This document shows, piece after piece, positions 15,725 through 23,108 of a stretch of 64,000 bases of DNA. The stretch lies in the IMG/VR virus record IMGVR_UViG_3300046092_000205, positions 1 through 64,000 of that record; one strand, given 5' to 3'. The position numbers and the translations under genes are program-made. The DNA is from a virus. The notes under the pieces were generated by a model. The model was not told the DNA's origin. It did not search any database and worked only from the letters and a program-made list of their open reading frames with translations. Position 1 is the stretch's first letter. Every line of letters begins with the position of its first letter.

Positions 15725-16879
15725 ATGGAACACATATATAAAAACATTGAAGGTTGGTTTGATTTTTTAAATCTATACTCATTTATAGTCAATCAAGCTG
15801 ATGGAGAATCTAAATTTGTTGAGGTCGGCAGTTGGCTTGGCAAAAGCTCTTCTTACATGGCTGTCGAGATTGCCAATTCAAAAAAGAATATTTCTTTTTA
15901 TTGCGTCGATACTTGGCAGGGCAGCGTAGAGCACTCTTCTAATGATTTGATTATTAAAAATGAACTATATGACTCTTTTTTAAAAAACATCTCGCCCGTA
16001 AAAGATTACATTACTCCGATTAGGTCATTGTCGAAAGAAGCTTCTGAGAAATTTGAAGACGAATCTTTGGACTTTGTTTTTATTGATGCTGGACATTCAT
16101 ATGAAGATGTATATGAAGATTTAAGATGCTGGTTTCCGAAGTTGAAAAAAGGAGGATACTTTGCTGGGCATGATTATAGCTATGCTTGGCCAGGAGTAAT
16201 GAAAGCAGTAGTTGAATGGTCAGTCGAGAATAACTACATTATTTCAATGGTAGAGGAAAGCTGCTGGTTAATGAAAAAACCAATAGAATCTAACAAAGTA
16301 ACTGTTGCTTCTTCTCATTATAAAGAAGACTTAAATTGGGTTAATTTTATTAAATATCCTGTTCGAATTTATTCTAAAACTTTGGAAAATAAAAACTTTA
16401 TCAATTTTAATAAAGTTCAAGAAGTCCCAGCCTATTTAAAATATATTATTGAAAATTATCAGGCATTGCCAGAATACAGTATTTTTATTCATGGTCACTT
16501 AATGGCAGAACATCAAAGCGATAATATCGTCAACATTATCAATAATCTTGATTTCAATCAAGATATTATTAATTTGAATCGCAAAGATTGGGTTCAAACA
16601 ATTTCTAAAGGCGACGAATTTGAAGATAGAAAGTTTTCGTGGATTGAAGAGAATTGGAATGATTTAATTGGAGAATATTTACCAATGCCAAATTCATTAA
16701 CTTTCCCGTCTTGCGCTCAATTCGCGATACACAAATCAAAAATTACTCAATACCCAATTGAATTTTGGAAAAGTTTATTTAAATGGTGCGAAGAAACAAA
16801 ATTAGAAAATTATATTTCCAGTAGAATTTTCGAATATATTTGGTATTATATTTTTTCAAAACAAAACATTTTTCAATGA
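15725..16879 (+). CDS. SAM methyltransferase fused to a DUF3431-like domain
   Basis: Residues 1-190 are a class I methyltransferase (Methyltransf_24 type): FVEVGSWLGKSSSYMAVEI for SAM motif I, FYCVDTWQGS for motif II, LDFVFIDAGHSYEDV and KLKKGGYFAGHDY further on. Residues 195-384 match DUF3431, a glycosyltransferase-like family: VTVASSHYKEDLNWVNFI, EVPAYLKYIIENYQALPEYS, FIHGHLM and a late CAQFAIHKSKI. The fusion suggests a methylated sugar transferred or capped by one protein. A frame opens at 15704, but the ATG at 15725 follows the previous stop directly. The stop overlaps the gmd ATG. Confidence 0.72.
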   Translation: MEHIYKNIEGWFDFLNLYSFIVNQADGESKFVEVGSWLGKSSSYMAVEIANSKKNISFYCVDTWQGSVEHSSNDLIIKNELYDSFLKNISPVKDYITPIRSLSKEASEKFEDESLDFVFIDAGHSYEDVYEDLRCWFPKLKKGGYFAGHDYSYAWPGVMKAVVEWSVENNYIISMVEESCWLMKKPIESNKVTVASSHYKEDLNWVNFIKYPVRIYSKTLENKNFINFNKVQEVPAYLKYIIENYQALPEYSIFIHGHLMAEHQSDNIVNIINNLDFNQDIINLNRKDWVQTISKGDEFEDRKFSWIEENWNDLIGEYLPMPNSLTFPSCAQFAIHKSKITQYPIEFWKSLFKWCEETKLENYISSRIFEYIWYYIFSKQNIFQ

Positions 16880-17928
16880 AAACAGTTATCATTACAGGAG
16901 TAACAGGTCAAGATGGTTCGCTAATGGCGGACTATCTATTGCAAAATACAGATTTTTTTGTATATGGAGCGCATAGGCGTTTAAGCGTTCCTAATCATGG
17001 CAACATCGAGCATCTTAAAAATAACTCAAGATTTTCTACAATAGACTTGGATATTACTGATACTGAAAACATCAATCAGGTCATTCGCGAAATTAAACCA
17101 GATTATTTTATTAACTTTGCCGCCAATTCCTTTGTTGGTAATAGTTGGAAAATGCCAGTAAACCACATGCAAACAAATTGCATGGGAGTTCTTTTCTGTT
17201 TAGAGGCTATCCGTAACTACTCGCCAGAAACTAGATTTTATAATGCTGGTAGTAGCGAGCAATTTGGAGACGTAATTTATTCTCCTCAAGATATTAATCA
17301 TCCGTTTCGTCCAAGATCACCATATGGAGCGGCTAAATGCGCTGCGCATCACCTTGTAAAAGTCTATCGCGACTCTTATAACATTTACGCTGTTCAAGGT
17401 ATCTTGTTTAATCATGAGGGCGTCCGTCGCGGCGAAGAGTTTGTAACTCGAAAAATTACAAAAGGAGTTGCCAGAATCAATTCAAGTATTTGCGACGAAA
17501 AACCTTTTGAGCCAATTAAACTTGGTAACCTCTCCGCCACTAGGGACTGGTCTGATTCAGAGGACTTCGTTGAAGCTGTGTGGTTAATGCTAAATAAAGA
17601 AGAACCTAAAGATTACCTACTTTCTTCCAATGAGACTCACACTATTAGAGAGTTTGTAGAAAAGGCATTTTTAGCTGCTGGTATCGAAGGCGCTTGGATT
17701 GGAGAAGGCTTGAATGAGAAGTTTATTGTGCCAAATTGGGTGCATGATATTTCTGGAGTTAAATCAAGTGTACTTGTTGAAATTGATCCAGTTTTTTTTC
17801 GACCTTGCGAAGTCCAAAGTTTATTTGGAAATTCAGACACGGCAAGAAAAGAGCTTAATTGGAACCCAAAAGTGTCATTTGATCAGCTTGTTAAAAAAAT
17901 GGTTATGTGGGATATAAATAACTCTTGA
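16876..17928 (+). CDS. gmd: GDP-mannose 4,6-dehydratase
   Basis: Converts GDP-D-mannose to GDP-4-keto-6-deoxy-D-mannose. Nearly full length (350 residues). Features: NADP loop VIITGVTGQDGSLMADYLL, IKPDYFINFAANSFVGNSW, the catalytic Ser/Glu segment AGSSEQFGDV, YGAAK (YxxxK), the ILFNHEGVRRGEEFVTRKI substrate segment, and LGNLSATRDWSDSEDFVEA, close to the family LGNLDAKRDWGHAKDYVEA. The frame opens at 16840, but the ATG at 16876 overlaps the preceding stop (ATGA) and begins the Rossmann strand. It supplies the 4-keto intermediate used by the epimerase-cupin and C-methyltransferase genes. Confidence 0.93.
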   Translation: MKTVIITGVTGQDGSLMADYLLQNTDFFVYGAHRRLSVPNHGNIEHLKNNSRFSTIDLDITDTENINQVIREIKPDYFINFAANSFVGNSWKMPVNHMQTNCMGVLFCLEAIRNYSPETRFYNAGSSEQFGDVIYSPQDINHPFRPRSPYGAAKCAAHHLVKVYRDSYNIYAVQGILFNHEGVRRGEEFVTRKITKGVARINSSICDEKPFEPIKLGNLSATRDWSDSEDFVEAVWLMLNKEEPKDYLLSSNETHTIREFVEKAFLAAGIEGAWIGEGLNEKFIVPNWVHDISGVKSSVLVEIDPVFFRPCEVQSLFGNSDTARKELNWNPKVSFDQLVKKMVMWDINNS

Positions 17929-17952
17929 CATTTCCAAGTTCTACTTTAAAGT
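17925..17952 (+). promoter_or_regulatory. Early promoter of the recombination/replication operon
   Basis: TTGACA (17925-17930), 16 bases, TAAAGT (17947-17952), overlapping the end of gmd. The next ATG is at 17958, at or before the expected start point, so the message should be leaderless or nearly so. Confidence 0.7.
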
Positions 17953-17957
17953 AGTTC

Positions 17958-18116
17958 ATGGATTTTTCACCAGTTATTCACATTTGTAGATGCATTTCCG
18001 ATTTAACGGAAATGATGTTGCCGTATTTAATTTGGCCAACAATTGTCATTTTATTACTTTGCTTGCTTTTAGCGATAAGCACATGCTTGAACAGTAAAGG
18101 AAAATTTTTAGATTAA
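17958..18116 (+). CDS. Small single-pass membrane protein
   Basis: A 52-residue reading frame not previously counted because of its size. It starts six bases after the promoter -10 element and ends one base before the next ATG. Residues 21-43 (LPYLIWPTIVILLLCLLLAI plus STC) form one strongly hydrophobic helix, preceded by a Cys-containing segment (IHICRC) and followed by a short NSKGKF tail. Positive charges follow the helix, suggesting an N-out orientation. No family recognised. Position as first gene after an early promoter suggests an early host-membrane role such as superinfection exclusion or replication anchoring; that is speculative. Confidence 0.6.
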   Translation: MDFSPVIHICRCISDLTEMMLPYLIWPTIVILLLCLLLAISTCLNSKGKFLD

Positions 18117-18117
18117 T

Positions 18118-18477
18118 ATGCCGCGCTCAAAAAAAATTAAAAACCCCAAGCCTCCGCAAATTAATAAAAAAAACTTGCTGGAAAAGTTAGTTGAAAAGCC
18201 AACTCAAAACATTAGAGAATGGTCTATTCGTGAGTTTACCTTGATGAAAAGACTGGAAGATGCTTACTCATTAGAGTTCTTGAATGTTATTGATTTTGGA
18301 AAGAAGCTTCCAAGCTTAGCCGTATTGTCTAGTGAATGGGGTAAAACCGAATTGGCGCGAAGATTTCACGCCTTTAATTATCAACCGCTACCGCAAGAGC
18401 AAATAATTTTATCATCTGAAAAATTTGGAAAAGACGTTGAGGTAAAGAAGAAACAATCTCTGAGAGAAATACTATAA
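18118..18477 (+). CDS. Hypothetical protein
   Basis: A 119-residue protein with a very basic, proline-containing N terminus (RSKKIKNPKPPQINKK) and a more folded middle (REWSIREFTLMKRLEDAYSL). No domain recognised. It lies one base after the small membrane protein and two bases before the RecA-like gene, so it belongs to the recombination operon and might bind nucleic acid through its basic tail. Confidence 0.55.
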   Translation: MPRSKKIKNPKPPQINKKNLLEKLVEKPTQNIREWSIREFTLMKRLEDAYSLEFLNVIDFGKKLPSLAVLSSEWGKTELARRFHAFNYQPLPQEQIILSSEKFGKDVEVKKKQSLREIL

Positions 18478-18479
18478 TT

Positions 18480-19625
18480 ATGGCCGTGAATCGAAAAACC
18501 CTACCACCAAAAGAGGAAAAAAAACAATCCTCAAGTTCCGCCCTTCAAAACTTTTTGAAGACAGCTACTCATTACAACAATGTAATTCCAGAAGAGACAA
18601 TTATTTCTTCTGGATCATTAATCCTTGATTCTGATATTCAAGTTAGGTCTGGAATGATTGTGCGCCTCGTTGGTAAAGGCTCAGAAGTTGGAAAGTCTAG
18701 TCAAGGATTTGTTTTCCTTGAAAACTATATGAAGACAATGCCAAACTCAAAGTGCTTATATGTGAAAGCAGAAGGGCGTCTTTCTAAAGATAAGTCAGCG
18801 AAGACTGGCCTTAAATTTGTTTATGATATTGAAGATTGGACAGAGGGAACGGTGTTTGTTGTTTGCTCAAATATCGCAGAACCAATTTTTAAGCTCATCG
18901 TCGATACAGTCCATGATGCATATCACGCTGGAGAACGTATTGCGTGGATGATTGATTCTATGGATGGACTAATCCTAGAAGACGATTTGAAGAAGGGAGT
19001 GACGAGCGGAGGCATGGTTGCTGGCGTTCCTAAGCTAACTAAGTTGCTTTTTAGGCATTTAGCACTGCCTAATATGCATTATGATGCTCTTGGTATTATC
19101 ACGGGTCAATATGCTGCGCAAATTAAAATCGACACATACTCGCCTACCGCTCCAAACCAAGGGAGTTCTAGTGGTGGATCATCACAGCAGCATCAAGCAG
19201 ATTATGTTTTCGAATATCAGCCAGTGAATCAAGGAGACTTAATTCTCGAAAATGACGCACTTAAACCCGACAAGTTTACAAATAAAATTCTTGGTAAATT
19301 CGCCCGAATTAAGATTTTAAAATCCGCTGATGATGTTACTGGCAACATGTATTCAGTGCCAATTCGTCGCGGAGAGCAATATAAAGGTTCGCTTCAAGTT
19401 TGGCAGAGTAAAGAGGTAGCCGATTTATTAATTGGTTATCAGCTTCTATCTAAGGGTGGAGCGTGGTTGACTTTTGAAGCAGATATTATTGAATCAGCAA
19501 AATCAGAAGGTGTTGAACTCCAAGAAAAAATAAATGGAATCAACAAGCTATATAACTACCTTGAAGAAGATTCTGCGGCAATGGAATTTCTAAAAAAGAA
19601 AATCTTAGCAATCATTACTGAATGA
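18480..19625 (+). CDS. RecA-like recombinase / ATPase
   Basis: RecA-fold protein of 381 residues. IISSGSLILDSDIQVRSGMI resembles the TGSLxLD entry of RecA. The Walker A is GKGSEVGKSS (about residues 65-74). The strand ERIAWMIDSMDGLILED is the Walker B with its Asp, and LGIITGQYAAQIK resembles the RecA motif near loop L2. A Gly/Ser/Gln-rich stretch (about residues 225-240) replaces a mobile loop. It would form the phage's strand-exchange filament with SSB. The 3' end overlaps the nuclease start (ATGA). Confidence 0.85.
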   Translation: MAVNRKTLPPKEEKKQSSSSALQNFLKTATHYNNVIPEETIISSGSLILDSDIQVRSGMIVRLVGKGSEVGKSSQGFVFLENYMKTMPNSKCLYVKAEGRLSKDKSAKTGLKFVYDIEDWTEGTVFVVCSNIAEPIFKLIVDTVHDAYHAGERIAWMIDSMDGLILEDDLKKGVTSGGMVAGVPKLTKLLFRHLALPNMHYDALGIITGQYAAQIKIDTYSPTAPNQGSSSGGSSQQHQADYVFEYQPVNQGDLILENDALKPDKFTNKILGKFARIKILKSADDVTGNMYSVPIRRGEQYKGSLQVWQSKEVADLLIGYQLLSKGGAWLTFEADIIESAKSEGVELQEKINGINKLYNYLEEDSAAMEFLKKKILAIITE

Positions 19626-20032
19626 CATTCCTTGATTTACAAGGCAGAAAAAAAACCCTAAAAAAAGCTACAAAATACTTAATAGATTGGGACGCTAAAA
19701 CTCGTTCTAAATTTCAAGATTCTGTTAAACAATTTTTACGTCCATATTGGAAGCGCGATCAGGTTTTTGAAGAACTAAGAATCGTTGGGACTCTTTGCAC
19801 ATTTGATTTGTATAATGCGTCCCAGAGAATTGCTTGCGAAGTTCAAGGGAGCCAACACGGTTCATACAATAAGTTTTTTCATCGCGGAAGTAAAATGAAC
19901 TTCCTTTCGCAAATTAAAAGAGACTTGGATAAGCATGAATTTTGCCGACTCAACAATATTATCTTGGTGGAAATTCTTCCCAAAGATCAACTTAGTGAGC
20001 AATTTTTTTCTGATTTAGGCGTATTATTGTAG
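19622..20032 (+). CDS. Vsr-like/PD-(D/E)XK nuclease
   Basis: A 136-residue nuclease-like protein. TLCTFDLYNASQRIACEVQG followed by SQH gives the D-x(n)-ExQ core of the Vsr/endonuclease-like fold, and FLSQIKRDLDKHEFCRLNNI followed by ILVEIL matches the distal D-x-x-K and final-strand pattern. The same pattern occurs in the homing endonuclease at 28306. Beside a RecA-like gene it could process recombination intermediates, or it may be a domesticated homing-endonuclease relative. No zinc-binding set is seen. Confidence 0.65.
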   Translation: MTFLDLQGRKKTLKKATKYLIDWDAKTRSKFQDSVKQFLRPYWKRDQVFEELRIVGTLCTFDLYNASQRIACEVQGSQHGSYNKFFHRGSKMNFLSQIKRDLDKHEFCRLNNIILVEILPKDQLSEQFFSDLGVLL

Positions 20033-20034
20033 AG

Positions 20035-20283
20035 ATGTCTAATCAATCATTCCAAATTCCAGAGCAGTTTCTAGTGAAACTCTACGAACTAACGGGTTCC
20101 GCCGATAAAAATAAAGGATTTATACTATTCTTAATAGATAACGATGGAAACCCGCGTCCTATTTTAAGTAAAATGGACATGTCAACAAATATGTGCCTAA
20201 GAAAATGCGCTGAGATATACTTGCGCGAACTTGATGATCATGATGCTATTGGCTCAAGTGAACGAGATGATCATGAAGAATAA
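20035..20283 (+). CDS. Hypothetical protein
   Basis: An 82-residue protein with a mixed alpha/beta pattern (GFILFLIDNDGNPRPILSKM) and an acidic C terminus ending DDHEE. It follows the nuclease stop by two bases. The early promoter of the helicase gene begins four bases after its stop. No family recognised. Confidence 0.5.
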   Translation: MSNQSFQIPEQFLVKLYELTGSADKNKGFILFLIDNDGNPRPILSKMDMSTNMCLRKCAEIYLRELDDHDAIGSSERDDHEE

Positions 20284-20286
20284 TCC

Positions 20287-20314
20287 TTGACTGTAACTTA
20301 AAACAGTTTATCTT
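20287..20314 (+). promoter_or_regulatory. Early promoter of the helicase gene
   Basis: TTGACT (20287-20292), 16 bases, TATCTT (20309-20314). The helicase ATG is at 20320, again with room only for a leaderless or near-leaderless message. The distance from -35 to ATG (33 bases) equals that at 17925. Confidence 0.6.
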
Positions 20315-20319
20315 TAAAT

Positions 20320-21819
20320 ATGCTATACGATTTCACTCTCCAACAAAAACTAATCACTTCCATTCTTAAATACCCACAAGAATGGTTGTCTGTTAAGTCT
20401 TTTTTTTCTGAAGATGATGTAGTCGATGGAGACTATAAAGATTCATTAGTTGTTTCTTTGGTGCGTCAAGCAGTGGAAAAGGGTGAGGCTGTTGATGCGA
20501 ATATTATCGCTCAACGAATTGAACGAATGAATCTAAATATAGATACGGATATGAGCTTAGCTCAATATGTCCTATCTCTTGGAATGAGGAACTGCGCGGA
20601 AGGATCTGTTTTAAGAATCGCTAAAGAGTTGAAGAAACTTTCTTTGAGGCGTGAATTAGCTGCCACTGGAGAAGAAATCAAGAAAAGGATGGAAAGCTTA
20701 GATCCATCGGCAAGCTATTCTGAGATCATTGAAACATCAGATTCAATTTACAACAAAAAAGTAAATCATTTTGAATTAGATGGTGATATTCCAGTAAATA
20801 TTTACGATGATATGGAACGTATCATTGAGGAGGCTGGAAAAAATCAAGACGAAGCAATTTTCGGTAAGTTTCCTACGGTAAATAAGATTTATGGGAGCCT
20901 CCATAAACCAGGAAATATTACTTGTATTACGAGTCGATCAGGAAGTGGCAAAACAACCTTGGCCATGGATGAATGCTGTTTTGTTGGCGACAAATACGAC
21001 ATTCCAGTGCTGCATTTTGACAACGGAGAAATGAGTATTGAAGAATTAACTTTTCGCCGCGCATCGTCGTTATCTGAAGTTCCACATCATCTTATTGAAT
21101 CTGGGAAATGGAGAAACAATCCTTTAACCGCACAAAAAGTTCGTGATGCTCTGAATAAAATCAAGAGTGGCAAAAGTAAATTTTACTACTACTGTGTTGC
21201 TGGTATGACGGCAGATGAAATGGTTGGCTTAGCAACAAAGTTTTATTACTCTACGGTTGGGCGTGGTAAAAAAATGATCTTGTCTTTTGACTATATTAAG
21301 ACAACTAATCAGCTTGGTGGAAGTATGACCGAATGGCAAGTGGTCGGAGAAATTGTTGATAAATTTAAAAAGTTTGTGCAGAAAGATATTCTTTTTGAAA
21401 ATCGGCCAATGGTTAGTATGTTCACATCTGTTCAGAGCAATAGAATGGGTGTCACAACAAATAAAAAAGCCGATCAAATTGTTGATGATGAAAGCACTGT
21501 GAGTTTGTCAGACCGCATTATTCAATTTTGCTCTCACATGTTTATCTTGAGAAAGAAAACAATGGATGAAATTGCTGAAGAAGGGGTTGAATTTGGCACT
21601 CATAAATTAATTTGCATTAAAGCGCGTCATCTTGGAGAAGACGTAATGGGTCACTTGGAGCCAGTGAAAGTAGGAGATAAATTACGCCAAAACTTTATCA
21701 ATTTGCAATTTGCTAATTTTGCTCTTGCGGAGAAGGGAGATCTGCGTAATATTGCGAGATCGAAATCAGTGAACCCAAAATTACAATCAGAATATGAAGA
21801 TGAGCCATCGCCATTTTAA
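20320..21819 (+). CDS. dnaB: Replicative DNA helicase, DnaB-like
   Basis: DnaB-family hexameric helicase, 499 residues. The N-terminal helical domain (QQKLITSILKYPQEW) is followed by the RecA-like domain with Walker A TSRSGSGKTTLA (about residues 204-215), the FDNGEMSIEELTFRRA segment, typical of DnaB motif 1a in the form x-S-x-E-M, and KMILSFDYIKT as Walker B. KARHLGEDVMGHLEPVKVGD is near the C terminus. It ends EYEDEPSPF, an acidic tail with a terminal PF like the SSB tip. It would unwind DNA ahead of the Pol III-type polymerase. No loader gene is evident in the window. Confidence 0.93.
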   Translation: MLYDFTLQQKLITSILKYPQEWLSVKSFFSEDDVVDGDYKDSLVVSLVRQAVEKGEAVDANIIAQRIERMNLNIDTDMSLAQYVLSLGMRNCAEGSVLRIAKELKKLSLRRELAATGEEIKKRMESLDPSASYSEIIETSDSIYNKKVNHFELDGDIPVNIYDDMERIIEEAGKNQDEAIFGKFPTVNKIYGSLHKPGNITCITSRSGSGKTTLAMDECCFVGDKYDIPVLHFDNGEMSIEELTFRRASSLSEVPHHLIESGKWRNNPLTAQKVRDALNKIKSGKSKFYYYCVAGMTADEMVGLATKFYYSTVGRGKKMILSFDYIKTTNQLGGSMTEWQVVGEIVDKFKKFVQKDILFENRPMVSMFTSVQSNRMGVTTNKKADQIVDDESTVSLSDRIIQFCSHMFILRKKTMDEIAEEGVEFGTHKLICIKARHLGEDVMGHLEPVKVGDKLRQNFINLQFANFALAEKGDLRNIARSKSVNPKLQSEYEDEPSPF

Positions 21820-21856
21820 TATATCCAATGTCCTGTAATTGCGAAACTTCTGACCT

Positions 21857-22084
21857 ATGCTCCAACAATTAAAAACCCTTATTGCTACTTGCGACAACTG
21901 TGGATATGATCAAGAATTTCAATCCACAAAACATGAATACCCAGTTGGCTGGGCCAAAGCGGTTCGTCGAGAATACCTCGGAACACGCATGGACAACGAA
22001 AGAGATGCGCTATGCCCACACTGTATCCACTCAGTCCAAAATGGATTCAAAAAATACCACAAATCAACCATCTGTATCCCTTGA
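21857..22084 (+). CDS. Small four-cysteine zinc-ribbon protein
   Basis: A 75-residue protein with CDNCG near residue 12 and CPHC near residue 53, the spacing of a zinc ribbon or treble clef, and a conserved-looking YPVGWAKAVRREYLG between them. It overlaps the primase gene by 44 bases in another frame. Because the primase lacks the usual zinc cysteines, this protein might serve as its separate zinc module. That is inference; similar small zinc proteins of unknown role occur in other phages. Confidence 0.6.
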   Translation: MLQQLKTLIATCDNCGYDQEFQSTKHEYPVGWAKAVRREYLGTRMDNERDALCPHCIHSVQNGFKKYHKSTICIP

Positions 22085-23108
22085 ATTTGAAGCAGGACGA
22101 GTTTATGAGATACTATCTGACCTTGGATACCAACTACAGGATTTCGGCCAGTATTATCGAACTAAAGCGCTTTATCGAGGCGGCGATTCCACTAACTCAT
22201 TAAAAGTCTGGAAGAATTCTGGTTACTGCGTTGACTACGCTGCTGATAAAAAGTTTTCACTGAGAGAGCTATTAAGCCATCATATTCAAGATTGGCGAAA
22301 GATTAAAGAAATACTTGGTGGGCAAAAAGTTTTAGCCCCAATCAAAATTGAGAAAAAAATAATTATGCCAAGAATTTATCCACCTGATTGTTTAGACCGC
22401 TTACTTCCCAACTACTCATTTTATGAAAAACGTAAAATAAGTAAGGACGTTCAGCGTAAATATAAAATCGGATACGCTACTGTAGGCAAGATGTACCAAA
22501 GAATGGTTTTTCCAATCTATAATGAAAATGAACAAATTATTGGTTTTTCTGGAAGGCATATTGATTATAAAGAAGAAGCTAGTGCTCCAAAATGGAAACA
22601 TCTAGGAGAAAAGCAGGAATGGATTTTTCCATATAATCTACCCAGCTTATTAGCCGCCAAAGAAAAAATTGATAGTGGCGCAAAAGTAATGCTTGTTGAG
22701 AGTATTGGAGATTCTATGGTTTTAACAGAGAATGGATTAGAAAATCATCTTGTCACTTTTGGTTTGGGATGCTCGCCAACAATGCAGGGCTTCCTACTCT
22801 CTAAAGATCCAGAAGAAATTATTATCGTTGGAAACAATGATGAAGGCCCAAACTTTGATTACAACCGTGGATTAGTCGCCTCAATTAAAACATTGATGAA
22901 GTTATCTAGCATTTTCCCGATTGACAAATTAAAGATTCGGTTGCCTAGTCTTAATGACCTTGGGGAAATGCATGAAGCTGGTATTGATATAGTTAAGTGG
23001 TCCTGCAATCACGAAGTCTTGGCGAACTCAAAAATCAAAGAATTTATTAACACTAACCAACAATATTTTGCCGTGGATAAAGTGGCGAAATTTTTAAAGA
23101 AAATCTAA
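22041..23108 (+). CDS. DNA primase (TOPRIM) with a degenerate N-terminal zinc domain
   Basis: A 355-residue DnaG-like primase. The N-terminal part (YYRTKALYRGGDSTNSLKVW, then a hydrophobic FSLRELLSHH) has the strand layout of a CHC2 zinc domain but not its Cys/His set. The middle holds the RNA-polymerase core (KMYQRMVFPIYNENEQIIGF, then SGRHID). The TOPRIM domain follows: AKVMLVESIGDSMVLTENGL with the catalytic Glu, and IIIVGNNDEGPN in place of DxD, where NND is a variation. The frame extends to 21882, but the ATG at 22041 begins the sequence that looks like primase. Confidence 0.8.
   Translation: MDSKNTTNQPSVSLEFEAGRVYEILSDLGYQLQDFGQYYRTKALYRGGDSTNSLKVWKNSGYCVDYAADKKFSLRELLSHHIQDWRKIKEILGGQKVLAPIKIEKKIIMPRIYPPDCLDRLLPNYSFYEKRKISKDVQRKYKIGYATVGKMYQRMVFPIYNENEQIIGFSGRHIDYKEEASAPKWKHLGEKQEWIFPYNLPSLLAAKEKIDSGAKVMLVESIGDSMVLTENGLENHLVTFGLGCSPTMQGFLLSKDPEEIIIVGNNDEGPNFDYNRGLVASIKTLMKLSSIFPIDKLKIRLPSLNDLGEMHEAGIDIVKWSCNHEVLANSKIKEFINTNQQYFAVDKVAKFLKKI

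Noticed and set aside
21828-21872. A 14-codon frame with three Cys before the zinc-ribbon gene
   Set aside because: Too short, no promoter or junction evidence.
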